A DNA stretch of 64,000 bases. Origin: Endothia cerciana. Its lineage: Eukaryota > Ascomycota > Sordariomycetes > Diaporthales > Cryphonectriaceae. Below the pieces are notes generated by a model, which had not been told where the DNA came from, made no database searches, and worked only from the letters and a program-made list of their open reading frames with translations. The DNA lies in assembly GCA_026119935.1 (NCBI GenBank), contig JALRMH010000025.1, forward strand, positions 124,001 to 188,000, in the 5' to 3' direction. Below, one piece after another: positions 32,877-42,467 of the stretch (its first letter is position 1; every line of letters begins with the position of its first letter). Made by a program: the position numbers and the translations under genes.

Positions 32877-34190
32877 TATGGATATCATAAACATGTTGGC
32901 AATTACTATACTTATCAGGCCAAAATTAATTTTCAGTTTACGGGTACTTGTGCATGTGCGCAGTTTTCATGTGAATTCATTGACGAATGCTGAACCGCGA
33001 GTTTAGTACCCTTGAAAATTCCTCGCAGCTACTCTTAAGTTTTAATAACTCTAGCTCTTCAAAGAAGCGTCGTGCGATATGAAGAAACAACCACAAAAGT
33101 AAGAGGGCTTGAAGATGAGCGTCTCCATCACGAAATTTAGCAACAACTCAAAACTGAATCCCAAGATTGTGCCCATGTCCAGCACCCTCCCATGCTACCG
33201 CACCTCTTTGGCATTCTCGACCAATATTGATGCTTTCTTGTAGTTGCCTGTGTCTCGTGCCACGACCTCTTCATCGTCATCACGGGACCGCTTGGAAGCT
33301 GTACCGGAACCCACATTCGAATCCCTCGTAGCCAAAGGCATCCTACGAACACCTGTCTGGACAACGGTTCCTAGCTTTCCAGCGGCCAAATCGCATCGAG
33401 CGCAGAGAGTCATCCCCAGCTCTGCACTGAACATGACCTTCTGTGCCGAGGAACGCTTGTGTGACAGTTCTTACCCACACCTTCTGTCAGGCGTCACTTT
33501 GCAGTATTTTCGATGTTTACTCTCCCTCTCCAGAGGATTTTGATGTGATATTTCCTGGTGCAGCTGAGCTGATACATGTCAACTTCTTCGTCTCCGTCCA
33601 CCTTTGGTCTTCCACAATGTTGTGTGTCGACCAGACCTCTGCTATATTTCTATTACCAGTCTGAATTACCTCTGCAACAGACATTACCGTCTGTAGAAGT
33701 TTCCATCATTGCAGCCTTGACTTCGCTCTCCTCGATAGACATGCGACCCCTGGTACAGGAACGACATTACTGACGATTCATAGGATGGTATGAGGATGAG
33801 CGAGTCGATACTACGAAAACAATGGCGAGAATGGGCTTCTTAAGCTGATGCATGAACTTCTACATGGCACCAGGTCTCAAGAAGTCTCTAAAAGCCACTT
33901 GTCTCTATAAAACCGATCAGTAGACATCGTTTCCAAGCTGCATAAAACAACCCTGGTCAAGACTTGATAACTGAGGACGGTCTGATTCACGCAAAACATG
34001 CAATAGGGCGTTTTTTTTTTTTTTAGCGGCCTCACGGATACCAGAAAGAGTTGCTGTGCCTCGGCACTGTTGATCGAGACCGTCCTGCTACAGCTATGTG
34101 CAATATTAAAATGACAGAAAACTTTTCGCGGGTTTTCTTCGCCGAGGGAAAACCCAGGCTGGATCCTGTTCCTCGGCGGAAAAGATAAGC
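32877..34190. other. Intergenic, with small open fragments
   Basis: No intact gene. A minus-strand frame (33137-33434; MPLATRDSNVGSGTASKRSR) and an overlapping plus-strand frame (33244-33543) are open. The plus strand shares a stretch of about 38 bases with 46.58 kb (see findings). A poly-T run lies at about 34010-34024. Confidence 0.4.
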
Positions 34191-34224
34191 TCATTTTTTT
34201 TGGCTATCGAATTGACAGCCCCGA

Positions 34225-36024
34225 TTATGCCAATTCAAGCACGAATGCCCAGTCGTCATCAACACCACCACTAGTTGGTGGCTCAAAGGTCTCCCGGCCC
34301 GAGAGCAGGAGAGAGCCCGTAATGTTTTGGAATGCTCCAGTACGAGGATCATACCACTGTGACCTCGCCTTGCCATTTTCCACCCCAAATTGCACACCAA
34401 GCGCATCAAGGTCCAGATCGAAAGCATCGCCGAACCCAGTGTACAGCCAATATTGTCGGGGACCCACGAGACCTGCCACATAGCGGTTTGCCTCGTAGCT
34501 GAGGATGTCGCCATCCGAACCACCAGGGGTCTTGATGAAAGTCCTGTTCGGCTGCAGACTGTCGAACGTCTCCTTGTCCAACCCGGAGAAGAGCTTCCGC
34601 ACGTAACTTGCCTGCGTGGAGCCTGGGTACCTGAGCGCGTCGCGCCACGACTCGTTGGCCGCCTGCTCCAGTCTCGGCGGCATGTAGAGCCCTGGGTATG
34701 CCAACTGAGACTCGGGCGCATACATCTGCCAGACAGCCTGTGCGCCATAGGTGAATCCCGCCGAGCCGGAAAGGAAGGCATTCCAGAGGCCGTGCCGCAC
34801 GACTGATGAGTTCCAAATGGGCAAGGAGGCGTTGAAGCTAATGTGGGCACCCTCGTAGTGGTTCTCGAGGTCGATGACAGGGCCCGGAAAGGCAGCTCGC
34901 ATCTCGGTAATGTTGTTATAGTTTTTGGTGCTGTCCCAAGCCTCAAGCATGTAGAATTCCTCTCCCAGCGTCGTGTGATGCGACAGGGTATGGCCAGATT
35001 GCACCGCGTCCATAGACACTCGCCCGAAGCTGCCGTTCATAAACTGTTCTGGGTTAATATAGGAATGGAAAGCTGTTCAGATCGGTAAAGGAGCTCACGT
35101 TATGACCGTAAGACTTGTCCGTTCCGACTTCCTGTACGTTTGTCGGATGCCAGGTGATGAACGAAGTGAAGCCCTTTTGTGCCTCAGCCTCCCTCAGCCC
35201 GTCCGCCAGACTGGCAAAAACAGACCGCCAGTCCCGGATCGGACCGATAAGGCTGGTCTGGTCAAGCGAAGTGTCTGCCTCCCATTCAGTTTGGGCGGCG
35301 GATATGTTGCAAGACCAAAACCCATTGGAGTCGGCGCCGATGATCTTGGGAAGCCCAGGGTAGCGTGTCCCAATGTAGTTTCCGTACCACTCAGCATTGG
35401 TATGGTTGAATATCACCCAAGACTGGTTGTACCATCCGCAATTCATGTATGCGCCCCAGGTCGGTACCAGCGCAATAAGAATGCCGTACTCAGCCGCGCG
35501 GTTGACGGCCCAGTCAACATGTTCGAAGTAGGCTTCGTTAGGCTGCATGGGATCTCTGTCGACTATGGGAAGCTCTCCATCTTCAGGAAGTCAGCAATCG
35601 CTCAAAAGGAGGGGATGGGCGAACGTGTGGATATGCCTCAAGAGTAACCCTCTGTAGGCTTGAAATCATGTATGCAGGAACAAATTAGGGTATGGTCTCA
35701 GAGTTACGGACAAAAGTTGGGCCAGGTTGTGCCGTTGAGCTCGGCGATAGCTACCGCCTGAACCACATTGAAGCCCTTACTTGCTCTGTCTCGGAGGTAG
35801 AAGTCGATATCACTACGATTGAGGCGATGGAACATTTCCCAAGCTGTGTCGGCCTGCCAGAAGAAAGGCTCGCCACTGTTTGTGCGATGTAGATATCGAC
35901 CATTCTCGGGGGCAGAAATTGCGAGATTTTGCCAAGACACGGAGGTCGATGAGTTCACCGCGGCGCTGATGGCAGGAGAGGCGACCGCCGCCACGCCCGT
36001 GAGGAAGATTGAGGTTGTCCTCAT
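34225..36024 (-). CDS. Secreted apiosidase-like glycoside hydrolase (DUF4038, GH140-like)
   Basis: Three exons: 36024-35712, 35580-35099 and 35043-34225, with introns of 131 and 55 nt, give about 537 aa. A signal peptide is evident (MRTTSIFLTGVAAVASPAIS). The TIM-barrel start GRYLHRTNSGEPFFWQADTA, WEMFHRLNRSDIDFYL, and PNEAYFEHVDWAVNRAAEYG match the DUF4038/apiosidase-like family. A later glutamate in VIDLENHYEG is the likely catalytic nucleophile region by analogy with GH140. The last 90 residues resemble the small C-terminal beta domain. Substrates would be plant pectic or other side-chain sugars; this is inferred. The first donor is GTCCGT, chosen because it alone gives the expected YGELP junction. 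An upstream in-frame ATG at 36075 would bury the signal peptide. It is the only intact protein gene in the accessory block. Confidence 0.87.
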
Positions 36025-36742
36025 TGTGAAAATCGCGCTGTACAAGTGCTTAGTAGGCTTCATGATTGACCTCACGGAGACAACGTTCCGACAACGGCTT
36101 ATGTATTTCGCGAAGTTGCTCCATGTAGGGAACCAAAGTCCTGTTCCTGCCCCTGGCTGTCAATTATGTCACGAGATGTTCAGAAACTGGACATTCTCCA
36201 CGCCGATCTATTCAAGTGGCATGTTGTGACGTTGCGCCAGACCCGCCTCCGCATCAATGTCCTCTCATCATACCTCTTGGCGGGGTGGACTAGAGTCCGG
36301 GAATTTGGATTCTGGGGAACCATGTGGGGGTACGACTTGACTTCGGCGAAGACGGCAGTGGGTACGGCAATGATATCCAGTTCCGATGGCATTGCACTTG
36401 TCAAGTTTGAGTCGGCAATAACTCTCCATCGCCTTTTTGCCTCGGCGCCATACATAGTAGCATGCTTGTGCTGATATCAGGCTCCTTGTGGGCTTAGGGG
36501 TCGAGGAGGATCCGTGCCCTACATAACTCGCATATTCCACGTATAGGGTCGAAGCCACTGCAAATTTGATGAAGTTGAACACTTTTCAGATGATTTCAGA
36601 CTGAAATCATCGCGATGAATTTATTCATTTGCTGATCAATTGAGTGCCTCGTTAGAAATTTGACGTTGATGTATGGGCGCGAGTTTAATGTAAGTCGTGA
36701 ACTCGAGACATTGTGGGATGTATAAAGTGCTGGGGCTAACTC
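36025..36742. other. Promoter-side spacer of the secreted hydrolase
   Basis: About 700 bases with no supported gene. Likely contains the hydrolase promoter. Confidence 0.45.
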
Positions 36743-36972
36743 TGTTGATGGTAAGGCCATACCAAGGAAACAGTGGGCTAGGGCCCACGCCTCGTGAGGT
36801 CCTCAGCATGAGGATGATCCCACCAGGACCGATATACGGACCTCTTCAGAGGTCCTCAAGGGCTTGAATCCGATGGGTCACCGAAGGTCTTTTAACTGTA
36901 AACAGAGGCTCTTCGAGCCCTCTAGATAGATCGATAGAAGTCAAGCTTCAACATACTCTTTTACATTCAACA
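36743..36972. mobile_element. Probable solo LTR, 230 bp
   Basis: The segment starts TGTTGA and ends TCAACA, a perfect 6-bp TG...CA terminal inverted repeat typical of LTRs, and has no coding frame. Flanking 5-mers (AACTC and AAACC) do not match exactly, so no clean target duplication is seen. No primer-binding site or polypurine tract was recognised next to it. A second copy is not visible in this window. Confidence 0.45.
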
Positions 36973-37963
36973 AAACCGGCGTAAAATGACCTTGTCCATC
37001 AGGATGGTGTTTATTTTTCAGGGCTGGCCCAGGGGGCTTTTCCGCAAACGTAACGTCTCGGAATCTTTCCATCGCTCATAGCAGTTCTCACTCGCTTGTA
37101 GGCGGGGCCGCAACACCTTCTTAATCATCCGCAGTCCTCTTCCGATTCACTTTGCCGTCGTGGCGGTCATGTTGAGCATCTTCTCTGCTCGGGGCCCGCG
37201 ACCAAGAGGTCAATTCTATACTCTCCATGAATCTGCTTACTGAGGCTGATCCCTTAACAATTCTCGGAATGGTGTGCTGGATGTTCTCGCAATTGTCCTT
37301 GTCTGTTGTATCTCGTGTTCGCCTATCTCCCTTTCGTGTCTGCTTTCCTTTTCTGAGTATGTGCACCCTCTCTTGATGACAGGAAGTCAGGTCTTCGTGG
37401 AAAAGGTCGTTGCCAGAAAGCCTCTCAGATATCATATCAATCTTCCTATGGTCAACGTCGGACTCGGAAACCTGCTAAGTCGAGCCCATCCTGAGAAGCC
37501 TGACTCAGGTCGCTGATCGTTCTCTCCTCATGTTCCTCAGCATCGCGTGCTAGCGTCTCAAATCCATTTTCATCTCGTTCTAGACACATCATGTTAGCTA
37601 TGTAAACAACCGGTCACGCTTGGCATCAGTCGAGTGGCTCGATTGAGAGTAATGTCTTGTCACCATCCGTCAAAGGGAGATCACATACCAAAAGCGACTG
37701 GCTCGGAAATGGAAGGGATCCAGGGTGTATTTTGCCGTCTGGCTATCGCGTCTTCCTCATCCTTAGCTTTTGTCGTCGTAGCCTGCACGGAGTCACGGAG
37801 CACATTGTTTAACGCTTCTCGGCTAGCATTTGGTTTGTCCATCAGGCTGAGGAAAGATCTTGCTGCCTCTCCCTGATCATTATTGAGTGGAACCCAGACG
37901 CGGGACCTCTTTGCGTCCAAGGCCGGTAGTAAGGATATTAGGTAAACAGCGCAGATTTATTTA
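36973..37963. other. Unassigned sequence with small minus-strand open frames
   Basis: Two minus-strand frames look partly coding: 37121-37435 and 37681-37920 (SRVWVPLNNDQGEAARSFLS, then LRDSVQATTTKAKDEEDAIA). Neither extends nor matches a family I know. The second stops just short of a DNA transposon insertion and may be a remnant. Confidence 0.35.
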
Positions 37964-39633
37964 ACGTAATCCGACATCGAGTGGCCCACATCACCGAGTG
38001 GGCCAAAATTACCCACAAAACGCGACTTACATGCGTATCCTCCATATACCACCATGGCAGCAGAACAAGGCTAATCGCTTCCTACAGAAGAACGGGCCTA
38101 ATTGGTATTCGAAGACTATATATAAAGCCATTTTAAGAACGTACAGCAAGCTGCAGCTATCCATAATATACTGCGCAGGACCTTAGATCGCCGGGTTCAC
38201 GGGGTGCCGGCATAACACGACGCGCCAGTCAATTACAAGAAGCTATCAACAGCTGAAGAAGTGGCCTTTCTACGGTGGATTCTCTCTATAGACGAGCATG
38301 GTATAGCCGGCAATTAAGTCCTTGGCATTAGTAAGAAAAGCTGGATCGACGATGACCACAGCCTCTAGTGGCTAAAAGAGCCCTTTGATCCAGCTACTCG
38401 CTGTTATACTGTTGGCTAATACCAGCTTCTAATCCTCAACAGCTATAGTAGTTATATAGCCTCGGCCTTCTACTAGTACTGCTGCGGTAACTCTATTATA
38501 GTCCTCCAAATACTAGCATATCTGTTATACCTTTTATAGTGTTCCAAGGGTTAGGGATATTATCAAGGCTCTATAATATCTGCCGAGCTTTGATCAGAGA
38601 TTTATAAAACTGTAGCCACCCACCCTTCTTTCTCTACTCTAGTTTTGAAGAAAAAAAACACATACTCTTCTTCTCTCTCACGCGGACCTTTATTGGCCTT
38701 TCTTCTCTAGGCTTTATTACCCTTACTCAAGATCTGAACAGGCACTCCGTCGGCTGAGAACCTGTTATATAGTAATCTTTCTGGCTATGCTCCTCCCTCC
38801 CTCCCCGCCCTGGAGATGCAGCTGGCTGCTGTGGTCAGCGTTTGCAGTGAAAGTCACGGCAGGAGGAACCCTTAGGGTTAGGGATGTACGAGTGAAGGCA
38901 TTCACTACAACCCACAACAGTATTGAACTGTTATCTGCTCCTGCCACTTTCTTCCTCTCTTTCTTTCTTTCTCTCTAGAAGACAGACGACCAATGAATAA
39001 ATAACAAGAACCTGAACATACCATATATGACCATATCCCCCAAGTTGGCGCCATAAGTAGCAAGGCTAGCCGGCAGCTCTGTAATTATATAACTTAGTGA
39101 TAGGGCTAGTCGACAGCTCAGATGCCATTACCAAGATACTTAGCCCACTCATAAGCCCACAGCTATTAAAAACACTATACGGCCTTATATAACTTATAGA
39201 CTATATTGGCCAACTCTACTAGCGATGACTACTAAAGCGAAATTCACTAATCTCATAAGCTATTAGCTAGCTGACCAAAGGTTACGAAGTAGCTCTTAGT
39301 AGTGCAGACTTACTAGTAGAAGAAAACCGGCTCTTGCGCAAAGAAAGCTAATAGTAGCAGTATAGAAAGGAGCAACGCCGGCGATTCATAGTTACAGGGG
39401 GGGAGCCTTGCTGTTGCAGAGGGTCTGGCTCGGATCCAACAGTTAGATGCCCAGCCAAGCAGAGCGAGGCCGGCAGGGCAGGCCCGTCAGACTGGCCAAA
39501 AAAGACAGCGTGCACCTCCCAAGTGCAGTAAATGTGGCTATTTGGACCACAATGCCCGGACCTGTAAGAATAGATAGTTATACTGATTGAGGGTGGTGGG
39601 GTTGACGGCGGGCCACTCGTTGTCGGATTACGG
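37964..39633 (+). mobile_element. Fot1/pogo-like DNA transposon, decayed inside, intact ends
   Basis: A 1670-bp element. The left end reads (A)CGTAATCCGACATCGAGTGG and the reverse complement of the right end (C)CGTAATCCGACAACGAGTGG, so the two terminal inverted repeats match at nearly every base over about 24 bp. Both ends abut TA, as in Tc1/pogo-type target duplication. Inside, plus-strand relics fit a Fot1-type transposase: RTLDRRVHGVPA, then NYKKLSTAEEVAFLRWILS (38177-38317; HTH/CENP-B-like part), and at the C-terminus a zinc knuckle CSKCGYLDHNARTC followed by a stop at 39575-39577. The region between is A+T-rich and full of stops, so it cannot encode its own transposase. Confidence 0.85.
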
Positions 39634-40560
39634 TAGAGCAGATCCCAACGTAGCACAGGGTAGCGTAGCGCGCTGCCACTGAGAAAACAGGGCTCATGAC
39701 TGTCGGGAAAAAGCGATCGCCAGCGCTCGAACACTGGCTGTACCTGAATTTTCCCCTACAGAAGCGGTGTTAATATACCGCTGCATGTCTTCTCTTGTTT
39801 GTAGTTTCTGTCGTGGAAAGATGATTCATGCTTATTCGACTTGGTGATGGCGGCGGCTAGATGAGCCAATCAAACCGCAGCTGGCCTGTTTGTGAGAGCG
39901 AAGAAGTCACGCAAGGTAATTTATTACCGATACCTCCTTCCACTTGAACTGCAAAGTGATGCTGGCAGCCGCGCCCGAAAAGTGGGTCTATTTTCGAGGG
40001 TCAATGTGACAGGGATCTGTATGCGAGGAGGCGAGGCTACCACGTTACCTAGATACCCCGGGGCATAGACCGCTTGCTTGACACGTCGAAGCTGATTCTC
40101 CTGCTAACCGCGACCGTATCAATCTTATATACCTTCTTGGATACTTTCCTAGCCAAACCCAATTGTCAACCCGCCTTCACCGCGCCACATACGCCTTTCT
40201 AGGTCGCCAAGAAGCAACAAACGCCAGAACGCTCAACGCGCCTCAACCAGAGTTAAACTACTAACTTTCCAGAAGTGTGGGACGTGTTCAGATGTTTCGA
40301 CGCCGAGACCTGCCTGCACGGTTTCTGACACTAGAAAGCCGAGGCCGTGTTCGAGTCACCCGGAGGCTTCGTTTGCTCCAGCAGCATCGTGGCCACGACA
40401 CGTCAAAGGCAGGAGCGAGAAGGCGAACAAGCCTGTATTTGGTTCTACCGCATCTTTATAACTGACCCAGGTCGAAATGACTGAAGCAGCAGCTGAAGGT
40501 CAAAGCACTCGACCTGGACTCCAGGGCCACGCCTTTGATATCAAGGGCCGTGGCTAACCA
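39634..40560. other. Spacer after the transposon
   Basis: No supported gene to about 40.28 kb. From 40277 a plus-strand Arg/Leu-rich frame and from about 40480 a helical frame (ANQLSELEAWLRGAKVHIKS, stop at about 40647) may belong to the broken gene downstream. Confidence 0.4.
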
Positions 40561-40856
40561 ACTGTCGGAATTGGAAGCATGGCTGCGTGGAGCAAAAGTT
40601 CACATCAAGTCCCATGCTAGGATCCCGGACGTGGCAAACGAGGAATAAAGTGGTCATGGTCTGAGTTTGGTGGCGCGAAAGCCCGGGGCGATACTCAGGC
40701 GGTGGTGGTCGGGATCAGCTTAATCCAGTCAGAGGCTTCTGAGAAACCCAAGGCCCGCTCCAATGGCATCCGCCAAATCCTCGAAACCGAAGATGCCACA
40801 CACATTTACGAGGACGACCAACGTTCCCTACCGGTTGTCGTTACTCGAAAATCGGA

Positions 40857-42058
40857 TTGTCATTACTCGGCTTGGAGGTCGCCCCAGACGGTGAGGATTT
40901 CACTGGAAACATAAAGGCCATCTCGGTCTTGGATTATAGTCTTCCAAAGAACATGTTCTACTTTGCACAATTCAGGGACGATGCCGACCACATCACATCG
41001 CAGGCGGAAAGGCTGAAGATTTGGGGCAAAAAGGTCACCGCTGAGGTGGATGAAATACTGAGTGTGGGAGATGGCCAAGGCAGACCTGCGCGAGTCAAGG
41101 TTAAGGCTGCAGCAACCGGTGATGCCCGCGAACTGAGTGCGATTGCCGCACTGATGGCGACTCCCGGTGTCCCCGAGGAAGTCTATCGGTCCTGGGTAAG
41201 GAATATCGAAAACAGCCTCTCACAATTGAAGGGATCGAAGTTTGGCATTCATCACCCAACGGTGTCGAGGCTGTTCATATTGAAAGAACCTGGAGACACC
41301 GATGATGGGAGCCAGGGGGGGGGGGGATGGTGGAGTTGAGGACGGTGAAGGGAGCGGGAAACTGCTGGACGACGATGACATGCGCCGATGTGAACAAGAG
41401 CTCATGGTATGTAAATATGACCTTGCAAGAAGGAGACTGAGACATGTCTGGTAACGTCGTTTTTGGTTACTAATGTGCATTCGCTGCTGCTGATAGGCCC
41501 TCTATCCTGATTTGTTCGGCCAACGGGATCAACCGATCAGTTTGGATGTCGTTCGTCAGGCCATTAGAGGGGTGTACGCGGCCGGTCTGGCACTCGAACG
41601 ACATAAATTGCGATTATTTCTCGCCGAATTTGATCAAGCACTGGTTCATGAACAGGAACTTCGATCCGCTCTCGAGGAGTTGCCGCAGAGCTCAGACATC
41701 GAGCGGGTCGCCAGAGACTCAAGTCAAGGACATGGCATTGAAGGCCATGCGGAGGTCAAATTTGGGCTTGTCTTCCCAGGATTCCGATGCAGATCGCGCG
41801 AAGGGAATTGCAACTAGCTCATCTAGACGCGGTAAGTTTATTTTGACAAAGCTGCTGGTGGACCTGGGCGACCTGCAAAAGGATTTGTGTGAGCGGACGT
41901 ACGAGCTGAGAATTGAGCAAGAAGATCCAGGATTTGGCCTGAAGGATGAGGATAAAGGACTCCCAGACCTCTACACAGAGATGTATCAAGCATCTGATCA
42001 TGAGACAGCAGAACAGATAGCGTGTAGGATGGCGCGCGTAATGCTGTGTGCGCTCTAG
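40857..42058 (+). pseudogene. Frameshifted gene, helical protein of unknown family
   Basis: Three plus-strand stretches read as one protein with two frame changes. Part 1 (40857-41314) includes LPKNMFYFAQFRDDADHITS and EEVYRSWVRNIENSLSQLKG. Then a run of 12 G (41315-41326) throws the frame off by one; the other frame continues with acidic, protein-like sequence (GSGKLLDDDDMRRCEQELM) into a GTATGT donor at 41407. After a TAG acceptor at about 41497-41498 it resumes as ALYPDLFGQRDQPISLDVVR. A second frame change near 41.71 kb leads to the last part (LLVDLGDLQKDLCERTYELR, ending at 42056-42058). I do not recognise the family. It converges on the SNF2 relic. Confidence 0.6.
41315..41326 (+). repeat. 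G12 homopolymer at a reading-frame break
   Basis: Twelve consecutive G in what appears to be coding sequence. One unit fewer would keep the downstream frame open, so this is either a slippage mutation or a sequencing length error. Confidence 0.85.
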
Positions 42059-42467
42059 GCATCAGTGCTGGACCCGTTTTTAAAGAGGCTCCGGGAGATA
42101 GTTGAGCTTGCGAGATAGCAGCAAACTTCTCACGAAGACTGAACTGGACCAGTCACATCGATTCCTACACACAAGGCTCTGTCTTGGGGGTTTTGGGGGT
42201 TTTGGGGGGCGGGGGCCGCTGCTGCTCGTGAAAGAGGATATAGCAACTTAAACTAAGGAGCATAGCAAATTCTGATTTCGCGTTGCGCAAAGCAGTTCCT
42301 GCACCCATCTACGTCATTCTCGGTATGCAAGCTGTAGTAATCTCAAGTCGGGCTTGCGAAATGAATGAATGGAGTATCAGACTATCGCAATCTATTGACA
42401 AGCAAAGGAACTCCGCAGAAGTCTCATCAGATGTTCAAGACCTTGCTCAACTCTGAATGATCTCAGA

